Assembly: GCA_002839605.1 (NCBI GenBank)
Contig: PGYK01000004.1
Span: forward strand, 173,351 to 237,350
Length of the DNA: 64,000 nt
Direction of reading: 5' to 3'
Source of the DNA: Methanomicrobiales archaeon HGW-Methanomicrobiales-3
GTDB taxonomy: Archaea > Halobacteriota > Methanomicrobia > Methanomicrobiales > Methanospirillaceae
Shown piece after piece: positions 1 to 8,523 of this stretch. Within the stretch, counting starts at the first letter, position 1; every line of letters begins with the position of its first letter. The position numbers and the translations under genes are program-made. The notes under the pieces are model-generated. The model made no database searches and was not told where the DNA came from. It saw only the letters and a program-made list of their open reading frames with translations.

Positions 1-2
1 GC

Positions 3-116
3 GTTGAGGTTGCCCTGCCGGAGAATGTCTTCACGCCAAAATATTCCTACATGGAAGAGGGGGCGCAGGTGGATGTGCTGACGGTCGGGGATGTGATTGT
101 GACCGTGGCGAAGTGA
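3..116 (+). CDS. C-terminal fragment of an unidentified protein
   Basis: Reading frame open from the left edge and closed by TGA at 114-116. The 37 visible residues (start VEVALPENVF, end VGDVIVTVAK) are hydrophilic and beta-rich, with no recognisable motif. The main part of the gene lies outside the window, so no function can be assigned. Base composition resembles the typical GC-rich genes of the window, in contrast to the AT-rich stretch that follows it. Confidence 0.55.
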   Translation, partial: VEVALPENVFTPKYSYMEEGAQVDVLTVGDVIVTVAK

Positions 117-272
117 GAGTAATCAATTCTCCATTTTTCGAGTGATTAACAAAGACCGGAGTCAATTTCCAAGATTTATGAGAAATCTTTTTGCCAGATG
201 GAAATGAATTTTTTTCCAGTTCTTTGAATTTTTCCATGGCGTTGTTAACTGTTAAATTAAAAAAAATCAAAT

Positions 273-812
273 TTAGATAGTACTACTTCCTTTGTTCATC
301 AAATATCTTAATTCTTGAACAGAAAGTGAAGAGTCAGGTTTTTCGATATTAATTTGCTCGATTGTGTAATAATACGAATTTTCGACATAAGTGACATTTT
401 GACAAGATTTTATTGTGTTTTGTTGTAAATCAGATGGGGGGGCAAATAATCCAAAAATTCCGCTCATTACAATTAGTATGAGAATGATGATAAAACCATA
501 AAAAATATGATTACTGCGATTTGATTGTTTCGGATATTCCTTTATCCGGTTAAGGTCTGGATATAGGTCGTTTATCAATATTAAAATACAAAATACCCCA
601 GAAACAATACCTAAAATCACAATAGTGCGTTTCGCATTAAGCTCTATTGTAGAAATATCCATTCCAACAAAGATCGCACTTACGAAAAAATTCCCTAAAA
701 TTCCTAATAATAAGCCAAGGAGTAAAGAAACCTTAGGTTGAATCTTTTCAATAATTTGATTATCCGATTTTTCAATTGCGGACCGACTTGACTTATCTGA
801 CGAATCGCTCAT
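273..812 (-). CDS. Hypothetical four-helix membrane protein, AT-rich
   Basis: 179 residues. After a charged N-terminus (about residues 1-27) there are two hydrophobic segments (roughly 28-50 and 62-82), a polar loop, a third segment (about 103-123) and a polar C-terminal domain of about 55 residues beginning with PPSDLQQ. No family recognised. Codon use is strongly AT-biased (many AAT, ATA, AAA), unlike nearly every other gene here, which suggests recent acquisition or a poorly expressed accessory gene. The ATG at 812 has no clear ribosome binding site but sits in an AT-rich region suited to a promoter with a short or absent leader. Three helices are clear; the fourth is uncertain. Confidence 0.6.
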   Translation of the reverse strand: MSDSSDKSSRSAIEKSDNQIIEKIQPKVSLLLGLLLGILGNFFVSAIFVGMDISTIELNAKRTIVILGIVSGVFCILILINDLYPDLNRIKEYPKQSNRSNHIFYGFIIILILIVMSGIFGLFAPPSDLQQNTIKSCQNVTYVENSYYYTIEQINIEKPDSSLSVQELRYLMNKGSSTI

Positions 813-914
813 AATTGATAAGTGATTATTTCAAATGATTAATTTTTTCTGGATTTTCGTGTTTTTGAAGTCCGTTTTTCATGCTCTGCAGATCTTCTGG
901 ACAAATGTTGTAAA

Positions 915-987
915 AAATGATACTAGCACTGCGATGCCTGCCGCCGCCCCGAAGGGCGCCCCGCGGCGGCCTCAATTGGTATCATTT
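915..987. repeat. GC-rich palindromic intergenic repeat, copy R1
   Basis: Core at 931-977: two GC-rich arms, GCCGCCGC and GCGGCGGC, enclosing a second small inverted repeat, followed by CTCAATT. The core matches R2 (22636-22682) with a single base difference and the reverse complement of R5 closely. Outer arms AAATGATAC (915-923) and GTATCATTT (979-987) extend the dyad symmetry in this copy only. It lies in the gene-free stretch 813-1402, which also holds a short hairpin ACCCCC-ATTA-GGGGGT near 1037-1052 and otherwise nothing I can name. Confidence 0.8.
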
Positions 988-1402
988 CTGGATAAGCCGA
1001 TCTTGCCCAGCGAGGCCCCGACGAGGCGGCCGAGCGACCCCCATTAGGGGGTGGGTGGGCTCGTAATTCCAATGAGTATTCATTTCAATCTTTCATCTGC
1101 CCCGCGAAAGGCCCTGAAATGAGGAGCCTTCGCAAAAAATTTCCAGAAACAAAACGAGCTCTCATTTTTTTGTGACAAAAAATTTACAAAAAAATTTCCA
1201 GGCCGGACAATTTTTTCAAAAAATCCGGTGGCAGAATAATTCAGTCACTGACATCAGACAACTCGTTACATCACAGACATGCAGCATCCCTGAAACACCC
1301 CCTTCGTCTTATAACACCCCCTCCCACATCCCTGTAAAAATCCGGGCCCGATACAGCCCCGGTTACACGAGTTTTGCCTCTGCCCCCTTTTTGGCAGAGA
1401 CA

Positions 1403-1577
1403 ATGTAACGGTAAAACACGGTAATTCTTCCGGAACAGAACGCCATTCTCCGGCGGGAATTGATGAGGCAATATGTAGCAACGTTACTGGCACCGATTCC
1501 GAATCTGATCCTGCATGGGGAAACGGATCTGACCTGCGGGGGGCAATCGGGCCGGTATCAGGGTCCGATTTGCACAC
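1403..1577 (+). pseudogene. Degenerate copy of the short ORF found at 35919-36170
   Basis: The block around 1397-1490 matches the minus strand of 36078-36176 almost base for base. Both encode the same peptide skeleton: here VILPEQNAILRRELMRQYVA, there VILPEFIVVLRRELVRQYVA. In the same register this copy reads ATG TAA CGG TAA, so codons 2 and 4 are stops where the other copy has ATA and AAA. Similarity ends soon after the shared ATGTAGCAACGTTACTG. This is best read as a broken copy of a repeat-borne ORF; a structured non-coding element with accidental coding similarity is the alternative. The 3' limit is arbitrary. Confidence 0.45.
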
Positions 1578-1601
1578 GATCCAAAAACAGGGTTCCGATA
1601 A

Positions 1602-1832
1602 TCACCGCCGGCTCAGCAGCCAGACGATGGCCCCGGCACCGAAGATGACGCCGCCCGTCACAAACAGGATGGGAAGGAAGAGCCCGAAGATGAAGATGAT
1701 GGCGCCGATCTTCATCAGCAGGTCGGCCTTCCCCCGTCGCGTTTCAAGCCCATGATCTTTTTGCACACCACAATACCTGCATCGATCCGCTGAATCATCT
1801 GATTCTTTTCCACATCCGGGACAGACTGCCAT
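1602..1832 (-). CDS. Small zinc-ribbon membrane protein
   Basis: 76 residues. The N-terminus carries a zinc-ribbon pair, CPGC at residues 4-7 and CRYC at about 18-21, a common archaeal zinc_ribbon arrangement. A charged linker follows, then two hydrophobic helices (about 40-57 and 59-73) ending in LLSRR. The start ATG at 1832 is preceded by GAGAG at suitable spacing. The ribbon probably faces the cytoplasm and binds a partner; the specific role is unknown. It stands alone, with no close neighbour on its strand. Confidence 0.7.
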   Translation of the reverse strand: MAVCPGCGKESDDSADRCRYCGVQKDHGLETRRGKADLLMKIGAIIFIFGLFLPILFVTGGVIFGAGAIVWLLSRR

Positions 1833-2242
1833 GCGATTCTCTCTTCCAGAGTGTAGAGCGCGGTCGTGTTAATTATGTTTGGAAATTGATCTGCTGCACT
1901 CTTGAGAGTCTGGTCACAAACGAAAAAGCCGGATCGTTTTCCTGCGAATCTGTGTAATACCGCATGCCCAAAAATGATCAACGGGGCCACGACATCAAAT
2001 TTTTTTCCTGAGGTTTCCCAAAAAAATTCAATCGCGATCCGGTTTTCCGGAAAAATTTTCTATTCGACCCCTCACCCCCTGCCCGGAATTTTTCAATCGC
2101 GATCCGATCAATCGTCCGGCCAACTCACGCCAGAACCGCAGAAAAAATTGTAGGTAATCCAATAGTTTTGTAGGTGACTTATCCTACAATCGCTTGCCCA
2201 ATTAACAACAAATTTTCGCGATTGAAAAAAATGGATGGGGGA
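1833..2242. other. Gene-poor intergenic stretch with short direct and inverted repeats
   Basis: About 410 bases without a convincing gene. TTCAATCGCGATCCG occurs twice (near 2027-2041 and 2092-2106). TTGTAGGT occurs at 2148-2155 and 2168-2175, the second facing CCTACAA at 2183-2189 to form a 7-base inverted repeat with an 8-base loop. These could be binding sites or a transcript end near the convergent gene at 2243, but nothing fixes their role. Confidence 0.4.
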
Positions 2243-2677
2243 TTATTCCTTATTCAGGCCGGAGAAATACCCACGGACGTGTGGCTGGTAAAAATAATAA
2301 AGAACTGCCGCTGTCAGGATTATCATAAAAACCGGCCAGAAATAAACGTCAGGGGAAAATAGCGAGAATTCACCGGGATCGTTTAACAAATCTGCCCGGA
2401 TCCAGGATATCAGAATCACTGACTGGATCAGGATGCAGAAGACAAGGATAAGGATTCCAAGGATCCACGCCCAAGGCCGTGCGAGGAGGGATCCAATCCC
2501 GAACGATAATTCAATTGCCGCAGCAGCCAGCAGAGCTATGCCAATTAGCGGACCAAGCCCGCCAGCCCATGAAGGCATCAGCACAAGCCGAAAGCCACCA
2601 TAAAGGGACGATAGTCCGAAAAGGACAAAGAAGATACCGATCAGCACAACGCCAACCGGCGTAGATTGTTCCGTCAT
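2243..2677 (-). CDS. Hypothetical four-TM membrane protein
   Basis: 144 residues from the ATG at 2677, which has AGGTAA just upstream; a TTG one codon earlier is less likely. Four hydrophobic segments fill most of the chain (about residues 8-28, 40-62, 66-90 and 113-132), the last followed by a short polar C-terminus. Helix positions and size fit a small DoxX-like or DUF-type four-helix membrane protein, but no diagnostic motif is visible. No operon partner: the next gene on this strand (tmk) ends 177 bases upstream. Confidence 0.6.
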   Translation of the reverse strand: MTEQSTPVGVVLIGIFFVLFGLSSLYGGFRLVLMPSWAGGLGPLIGIALLAAAAIELSFGIGSLLARPWAWILGILILVFCILIQSVILISWIRADLLNDPGEFSLFSPDVYFWPVFMIILTAAVLYYFYQPHVRGYFSGLNKE

Positions 2678-2853
2678 CAATTACCTGAACATAACAAAGA
2701 CCGGAGGTATGAAAACCTTTTTGAAACGTCTTCCAATCCTTCGATGAAGACACACTTCCCGGTATATTGACATGTTTCCTTTAATCAGGATTCCAGAACC
2801 GGATGATCTGGTCAGGATCATCTGCTTGAAAATGGATGAAAAAACAGCCGGCT

Positions 2854-3480
2854 TCACACTCTCCGGCCCTTCCGCTTCTTCATTCCCGCCCCCAACTCAA
2901 CCCGGATCGCATCCGCGACAAACTTCGCCACCGTATCCTGTGGGAGCATCGCATCCACGATCACGAACCGGGCCGGCTCGGCCTTCGCGTAGGAGAGGTA
3001 ATTGTCCTGCACCTTCACCAGCGTCTCGTGCTTCTCGAAGTGCTCCCGTTCGCTGTCCGGTTTCAGCCTAGTCAGGGCCTCGTCCACGGGCAGCACGCAG
3101 AGGAAGGTCTTGTCAGGAACAATCGTCCAGCCGTTGTGCATGGCCCGCATCCAGCCTTCAGGGTCCGGGACAATACCCTGCAGGGTCACGGACTGGTACG
3201 CATAGCGGCTGTCGCTGTACCGGTCGGAGATCACAAGCCTGCCTTCCGCAAGCGCCGGGCGAACCACTTTTGCGAGATGGGCCGCATGGTCAGCGACAAA
3301 CAGGGTGGCTTCCGTGACGGGATCGATCTGCTCTTTTATCGCACGGCGCACCTGGTCGCCCACCCATGTCGCGCCCGGCTCCCGCGTGAAAACCGGGTCG
3401 AGATCCGCGAGCAGTTCGCTGAGTGCTTCGTGGAGCGAGCTCTTCCCGCTCCCGTCAATACCTTCGAGCGTGATTAACAT
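2854..3480 (-). CDS. tmk: Thymidylate kinase
   Basis: 208 residues, normal length for dTMP kinase, which phosphorylates dTMP to dTDP in dTTP synthesis. The N-terminal P-loop is GIDGSGKSS (residues 8-16). The DRY motif binding the nucleoside monophosphate is in VISDRYSDSRYAYQ (about 84-97) and the TREPGATW segment (about 33-40) matches the family. The lid region is lysine/glutamate-rich (EREHFEKHE). The start codon lies inside the 3' end of the upstream HisA/HisF-like gene (7-base overlap), so the two are probably cotranscribed. A KKRKGRRV basic tail is a minor peculiarity. Confidence 0.93.
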   Translation of the reverse strand: MLITLEGIDGSGKSSLHEALSELLADLDPVFTREPGATWVGDQVRRAIKEQIDPVTEATLFVADHAAHLAKVVRPALAEGRLVISDRYSDSRYAYQSVTLQGIVPDPEGWMRAMHNGWTIVPDKTFLCVLPVDEALTRLKPDSEREHFEKHETLVKVQDNYLSYAKAEPARFVIVDAMLPQDTVAKFVADAIRVELGAGMKKRKGRRV

Positions 3481-4145
3481 ATCTTCCCCCGGCGGATCCA
3501 GACAAGCGGGATCTTCTTCTTATGCAGTGCGGTTGCAATGATCGCGCCATCGAACCCGGCATCGCGGAGTCTGATCAGGTCATCGGTTGTCGCAACGCCC
3601 CCGCCCCAGAACAATTTCCGGTGATAGGCAGCCCGCATCATTGCAAGGGATTCCGGATCAAGGCCGGACTCTGTTCCCACCGCACCGATGTTGAGGATGA
3701 TACAGCCGTCAAACTTCCAGCCGTTCGCCTCCTTTAAGAACCTGACGGGATCGCGTGCGGAGGGGATGACCCGGCCTTCTTTCAGGTCAAGGCTCAAAAA
3801 ACCCTCAGCGTATTGCGAGAGATCTTTTCCGCCGGTCTCGGTCCCGATAATGGGGGTGATGTGATAGCCGGTGAGCAGATCATCCGGCGACCGCGAACCC
3901 CGGTCAACGTAACAGCCCCCAACAGTGCGTGCGCACTCCCGCACGATCCGGTCATGGGAACCGGTGCCTTCAATGCGATCGAGGTCCGCGATGTAGATAT
4001 ATTTCGGTGCAATGGCTTTTAAAAAACCCACCGGGTCGGCCGTCGGGGAGCACCCCCAGTCCAGCGGTTTGTAGGTCTCACGGTGCCCGGATTTCCCGTG
4101 AACGACCAGATTCTCTTTCAAATCCATCGCAAGAATAAGATCCAT
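3474..4145 (-). CDS. HisA/HisF-related TIM-barrel protein
   Basis: 223 residues. It resembles the methanogen-type HisA/HisF-related barrels: an initial beta strand with catalytic-type Asp (LILAMDLKENLVVHGKSGHR), a phosphate-binding NIGAVGTESGLD segment and a C-terminal LFWGGGVATTDDL motif like the phosphate-binding loop of phosphoribosyl-isomerases. It is not a standard HisA or HisF by overall sequence and its substrate is unknown. It overlaps tmk by 7 bases and is divergent from mfnB with only 43 bases between the starts, so a shared regulatory region is likely. A link to a cofactor pathway is inference only. Confidence 0.75.
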   Translation of the reverse strand: MDLILAMDLKENLVVHGKSGHRETYKPLDWGCSPTADPVGFLKAIAPKYIYIADLDRIEGTGSHDRIVRECARTVGGCYVDRGSRSPDDLLTGYHITPIIGTETGGKDLSQYAEGFLSLDLKEGRVIPSARDPVRFLKEANGWKFDGCIILNIGAVGTESGLDPESLAMMRAAYHRKLFWGGGVATTDDLIRLRDAGFDGAIIATALHKKKIPLVWIRRGKIC

Positions 4146-4188
4146 AGACGAAGCAAACCACTATTAGGATAAAAGATCATTAAACTTT

Positions 4189-4875
4189 ATGCAATTGTTG
4201 GTCAGCCCCAGCTCCATTTCCGAGGCCAGGCATTCCACCGCCGCTGACATTGTCGACGTCAAGAAACCTTCCGAAGGATCCCTTGGGGCAAACTTCCCCT
4301 GGGTTATCCGCGAGATAAAATCGTTCTCTCCAAAACCGGTGAGTGCCGCAATCGGTGACTTTGATTACAAGCCGGGCGGAGCATCGCTGGCGGCGTACGG
4401 GGCTGCCTGTGCCGGGGCTGACTACATCAAGATCGGACTGGCATTTGATGGTGCGGAACAGGCAAACGACGTCATCGACGCGGTGGTCAAGGCTGTCAAA
4501 GACGAATTCCCCAAAAAGGTTGTGGTGATCGCAGCCTACTCGGATTACAAGAGGATGGGGACCATCTCTCCATTCGACATGGCTCCCATTGCCGCAGAAT
4601 GCGGAGCAGATATTGCCATGATCGATACCGGCATCAAGGACCGGCAGAGCACGTTTGCGTTCATGAACGAAGCCGAACTCAAGTCCTTTACCGATAAGAA
4701 CAAAAAACTCGGGCTCGGGACTGCCCTTGCCGGTGCACTGAAATTTGAGGACATTGATGCGCTCAAGCGTATCAACCCGGACATTATCGGCGTGCGGGGA
4801 ATGGTCTGCGGCGGGGACCGGAATGCAACCGTCCGCGAGGACCTGATCCAGACTGCGCTTGCCATGGTACGGTGA
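4189..4875 (+). CDS. mfnB: (5-formylfuran-3-yl)methyl phosphate synthase
   Basis: 228 residues, the normal length of MfnB (formerly DUF556). The enzyme makes the furan precursor of methanofuran, the C1 carrier in the first step of CO2-reducing methanogenesis, from two molecules of glyceraldehyde 3-phosphate. The active-site signature VDVKKPSEGSLGAN is at residues 22-35, with a lysine at 81 in DYIKIGL and conserved AMIDTGIKDR further on; lysines of this family are catalytic. The C-terminal GVRGMVCGGDRNATV forms the phosphate-binding end of the barrel. guaB begins 3 bases after its stop, so the two form an operon. Confidence 0.92.
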   Translation: MQLLVSPSSISEARHSTAADIVDVKKPSEGSLGANFPWVIREIKSFSPKPVSAAIGDFDYKPGGASLAAYGAACAGADYIKIGLAFDGAEQANDVIDAVVKAVKDEFPKKVVVIAAYSDYKRMGTISPFDMAPIAAECGADIAMIDTGIKDRQSTFAFMNEAELKSFTDKNKKLGLGTALAGALKFEDIDALKRINPDIIGVRGMVCGGDRNATVREDLIQTALAMVR

Positions 4876-4878
4876 CCT

Positions 4879-6348
4879 ATGTTTATCGAGAAACTGGATG
4901 TGCCACTCTCCTTAACTTTTGACGATGTTCTGCTTGAACCGCTGGAATCGTGGCTTGAACCCTCCGAAGCGGACATCCGCTCGCGGTTCTCGAAGAAGAT
5001 CAACGTGAACATCCCGCTCGTATCGGCTGCGATGGATACGGTAACAGAAGCGGCGATGGCCATCACCCTTGCCCGCGAAGGTGGCATCGGGGTCATCCAC
5101 CGGAACATGACTGCCGAACGCTCTCTGCAGGAGGTGACGTTCGTCAAGCAGGCCGAGGAACTCATCGAACGCGATGTCCTGTATGTCGAGAGTACCGCAA
5201 CAGTTTCCGATGCCGAGCGGATCATGAACCAGTACAGCATCGGGGGCGTTCCTGTTATCGAGAACGGGGTGATCATCGGGATCGTGAGCCGGCGGGATGT
5301 GCGGGCCATTGTCCAGAAGCGCGGTGATGAGAAGATCACCGCGATCATGACAAAGAAGCCAATCGTTGCCGATGAGACTATCACATCAGAAAAAGCGCTC
5401 GAGATCATGTACACGAACAAGGTCGAACGCCTGCCGGTTGTGGACAAAAAAGGCAAACTTATCGGTATCATCACGATGCAGGACATCCTGGAAAAGCGCC
5501 AGTACCCGAACGCGAGCCGGGATGCAAACGGCAGGCTCCGGGTTGCCGCAGCAGTAGGTCCGTTCGATTTTGCCCGTGCCGAACTGCTTGACCAGAACGG
5601 GGTGGATGCGCTCGTTGTGGACTGTGCCCACGGCCATAACATGAAAGTGGTTGCCGCGGTAAAAGACATCAAGGCGAGCGTGAAGACGCAGGTCATTGCC
5701 GGAAACATTGCCACAAAAGAGGCAGCCCTTGCACTCCTCGATGCCGGTGTTGACGGGATCAAGGTCGGGATCGGGCCGGGCTCCATCTGTACGACACGGA
5801 TCGTTGCCGGAACCGGTGTCCCGCAGATCTCCGCAGTGGCAAATGTAGCCGAGGTTGCCCGTTCTGCCGATGTCCCAATCATCTCGGACGGCGGAATCAG
5901 GTTCAGCGGCGACCTGGCAAAAGCCATTGCTGCCGGCGCTGATACGGTGATGATGGGCAGCATGTTTGCCGGAACCGATGAGTCGCCGGGAAAAGTCATC
6001 AGCATGAAAGGCCGGCGCTACAAGCAGTACCGCGGCATGGGATCGCTCGGGGTCATGAGCACAGGCGAGTCGAGCGACCGGTACTTCCAGAAGAAAGGGA
6101 TCGGTGCCACGAAGTTTGTTCCCGAAGGAGTCGAGGGTGTCACCCCTTACGTGGGCCACGTGGGCGAGGTCATCTACCAGCTCATCGGCGGGCTCAAGTC
6201 CGCGATGGGATACACGGGCTCCAAGACAATTGCTGATATGCACACCAAGGCCCGGTTTGTCCGCATCACGAATGCCGGGATGACCGAGAGCCACCCGCAC
6301 AATATCTTGATCACCGATGAAGCGCCGAACTACCGGCTCTTCGAGTGA
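4879..6348 (+). CDS. guaB: Inosine-5'-monophosphate dehydrogenase
   Basis: 489 residues, full length. Oxidises IMP to XMP with NAD+, the committed step of GMP synthesis. The barrel begins with LTFDDVLLEP; two CBS domains are inserted at about 95-150 and 155-210; the catalytic loop GIGPGSICTTRIVAGTGVPQ carries the nucleophile Cys304; ISDGGI and the flap (RYKQYRGMGSLG) follow. The start overlaps the ribosome site GGTGA that includes the end of mfnB. T-rich sequence at 6351-6366 after the stop probably ends transcription. Confidence 0.96.
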   Translation: MFIEKLDVPLSLTFDDVLLEPLESWLEPSEADIRSRFSKKINVNIPLVSAAMDTVTEAAMAITLAREGGIGVIHRNMTAERSLQEVTFVKQAEELIERDVLYVESTATVSDAERIMNQYSIGGVPVIENGVIIGIVSRRDVRAIVQKRGDEKITAIMTKKPIVADETITSEKALEIMYTNKVERLPVVDKKGKLIGIITMQDILEKRQYPNASRDANGRLRVAAAVGPFDFARAELLDQNGVDALVVDCAHGHNMKVVAAVKDIKASVKTQVIAGNIATKEAALALLDAGVDGIKVGIGPGSICTTRIVAGTGVPQISAVANVAEVARSADVPIISDGGIRFSGDLAKAIAAGADTVMMGSMFAGTDESPGKVISMKGRRYKQYRGMGSLGVMSTGESSDRYFQKKGIGATKFVPEGVEGVTPYVGHVGEVIYQLIGGLKSAMGYTGSKTIADMHTKARFVRITNAGMTESHPHNILITDEAPNYRLFE

Positions 6349-6452
6349 TCTTCCCTTCTCTTTTTTAGTTCTTCGCTGATCAGTGCGAGTAAACCCGGTT
6401 CTAAAAAAATGTTCATGGGATCTGACATCCCAAACCCCCTTTAGACGGACTC

Positions 6453-6487
6453 CACCGCCCCAAAGGGGCGCTCCTGCGGCGGCTCAG
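6453..6487 (+). repeat. GC-rich palindromic intergenic repeat, partial copy R7
   Basis: Contains CCGCCCC-AAA-GGGGCG followed by CTCCTGCGGCGGCTCAGG. It matches copy R4 (26515-26563) best, which shares GGGGCGCTCC and a following GGCGGC-CTCA. It lies between the convergent ends of guaB and the 6559 gene, so it could also act as part of a transcript end. Confidence 0.6.
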
Positions 6488-6558
6488 GCAACACAGGGGA
6501 AGATTACTTCGTCGTTTATCTTACCCACTCAAACAAATGAAAAGCCAAAAAAAATGAA

Positions 6559-8523
6559 TCAGGATGAACAAGCATAGAATGAATACCCCTTCGAGCAGTC
6601 ACTGATACATTGATCCTGCGCTGTCGGATTATCCTTGTAACAGCTGCAAAGACAGGTGCAGTCCCGGTTGTTGACACCCTGGTTCATACATTGCGTTGGT
6701 TTTGGTGTTGGAATGGTCGTTGCAGGAATCCGGGTTGTGATCCGGGGGGTGATTGTGGGAGTTTCCTTACTACAGATAGCGTAATACGCGTCGCGATAAC
6801 TTGTCCCGCCGCCCGGAAGCACGAACTCGTCAAATGTAAGATCGCAGCATCCGCATGAGAGGAAGGTCTGGCGCTGGGAATCTATTGAGGATTGCAAACT
6901 CCCGCTTGCAATAAATCCTGTATAATACTGCAGCGTCCTCCTGCAGGAATAATCCTTACCGTAATCTTGTGCAATTGCCTGCCAGGATGCCGGGCATGTG
7001 CCCGATGCAGCAGTCGGCTGCGCGGCAGTAACCCGCGTTGTCACGGGGGTTGTCGGAGTCGGCGTCGGATATTCCTCCGGGACTTCGATATCCGCAGAAC
7101 GTACAACGTACCCGCCAAGGTCGTATTCAAGATAGATCTTATCACCAGCCCGTGCACCGACTTCTGCCGGGATGAACAGGTACCGGAATTGGTTGAGGTT
7201 ATCTCCGGTTGTCCCATCTACCGGGATGATGATCCGTTCACCGGTCGCGGAGTTGACGATACCTGCACCGTTCCGGATGGTGAGTTTCTCCGGCCATTCA
7301 TCCTTGTTTCCAAAGAAGAGGATCTCCCCGTCAAGGAAATACTGGGTTACCGGTCTCTTGTCCTGAACAACCTGGGAGGTTTTGATATCCCCGTAGACTT
7401 TGAATCGGGGAAGGAACCGGTCAAGAACCGCTGCGCTCCCGCGTATTGCCGTGGGGATCAGGATCCTCTTCTGGTCGGCAAGAACCTTCTCATCAAGGGA
7501 CGGGTTGGATGCCAGCATGTTGGGCATGGCCCGGATATCGAGGAACTTCTGCCATGACGACAGTGATCGTGCAACCCGGTAATCATTCCCGTCAACAATT
7601 CCGTGAATATACCCGTCTTCGGATGGCGGGCGGGTAAGATCCGGCAGGGAGTAGTCATCATTGGTATCCTGCGAGATGAAATGCTCGTTGGTGAACAGGG
7701 CGATACTCTTCATCATCGATTGCAGGTCCTGGTTATAATTCAGCCGGGCCGGAGGATAACCGGCATTTGCCCGGATCGTGCCTCCGTGAGTTGTCGCTTC
7801 GTAGGGGTCGATATCCCATTCATAATACTCGTACTCGATACCGTGACCATCGTTCCTGACATGCGCCGGGACGGTCATATCGGATACCAGGTGCATCGTC
7901 TCTCCAACCCCCCGCCAGGCTTTGCCGTAATATTCATTGTTCCGGTCATCGGACAGGAGGGCTTTTTTAAAATACATCTTGGCATACGGGTAGGAGTACA
8001 GGTTCGCGTTCGATTTGTCAAACGCCCATTCCACTGCCGTGATCTTCGGGAAGTCGGTCTCTCCATAGACCCCTAAATTGAAGTGTGCCATGAAAAGCCC
8101 GACCGACTCAGAAAAAAACTGGTGATCGGTAAGGTAGGGTGCAGCAGAATTTTTTGGATCGTAGAAATGCCGCATCCCCTGGTAGAGCTCCGGCTCATCC
8201 GCGGTAAACCCGCCGTCAATTATCCATGATGAGAGGGTCTTCTCCCGGGGAACCGAAACCGTGCCTTCGCCCGGCAGCCAGCTGACCCCCTGGTCCTGGG
8301 GCCAGTCAATACCGGCACTGGCTGCACCATCGAGTGATGCCGGTGCCAGGTATGCATCTTCGGGCATCAGGGTATTTTTGAAATAGATGAGCGCCTGTTC
8401 ATTGATGCCCGGGTGGGCATAGATATTCCCGTATGCGGATACGGGCAGGGTGACTACGAATATGACCAGCAGGAAAGCGCTGACAAGTGATAGTAACCGG
8501 GTTAAAGACCGCTGATGAACCAT
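6559..8523 (-). CDS. Secreted phospholipase C/S1-P1 nuclease-like protein
   Basis: 654 residues with an N-terminal signal sequence (hydrophobic stretch at about 10-30, ending in VSAYG). The catalytic-type motif HLVSDMTVPAHVRNDGHG (around residue 215) is typical of zinc-dependent phospholipase C and S1/P1 nuclease folds, where His and Asp ligate zinc. A later domain of beta character is followed by a TPTPTTP linker and a cysteine-rich C-terminal part with about a dozen Cys, interrupted by a second Thr/Pro-rich linker. That layout suggests an exported enzyme with disulfide- or metal-bound tail modules. Its start overlaps the end of the zinc-ribbon gene by 22 bases, so they are cotranscribed. 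The substrate is unknown. Confidence 0.7.
   Translation of the reverse strand: MVHQRSLTRLLSLVSAFLLVIFVVTLPVSAYGNIYAHPGINEQALIYFKNTLMPEDAYLAPASLDGAASAGIDWPQDQGVSWLPGEGTVSVPREKTLSSWIIDGGFTADEPELYQGMRHFYDPKNSAAPYLTDHQFFSESVGLFMAHFNLGVYGETDFPKITAVEWAFDKSNANLYSYPYAKMYFKKALLSDDRNNEYYGKAWRGVGETMHLVSDMTVPAHVRNDGHGIEYEYYEWDIDPYEATTHGGTIRANAGYPPARLNYNQDLQSMMKSIALFTNEHFISQDTNDDYSLPDLTRPPSEDGYIHGIVDGNDYRVARSLSSWQKFLDIRAMPNMLASNPSLDEKVLADQKRILIPTAIRGSAAVLDRFLPRFKVYGDIKTSQVVQDKRPVTQYFLDGEILFFGNKDEWPEKLTIRNGAGIVNSATGERIIIPVDGTTGDNLNQFRYLFIPAEVGARAGDKIYLEYDLGGYVVRSADIEVPEEYPTPTPTTPVTTRVTAAQPTAASGTCPASWQAIAQDYGKDYSCRRTLQYYTGFIASGSLQSSIDSQRQTFLSCGCCDLTFDEFVLPGGGTSYRDAYYAICSKETPTITPRITTRIPATTIPTPKPTQCMNQGVNNRDCTCLCSCYKDNPTAQDQCISDCSKGYSFYACSS

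Noticed and set aside
835..1047. 70-codon frame through repeat R1
   Set aside because: It translates the palindrome and has no homologous counterpart at the other copies in the same frame.
4545..6005. 486-codon open frame opposite guaB
   Set aside because: Serine/threonine/arginine-rich translation with no domain; it is an antisense shadow caused by GC-rich codon use in guaB.
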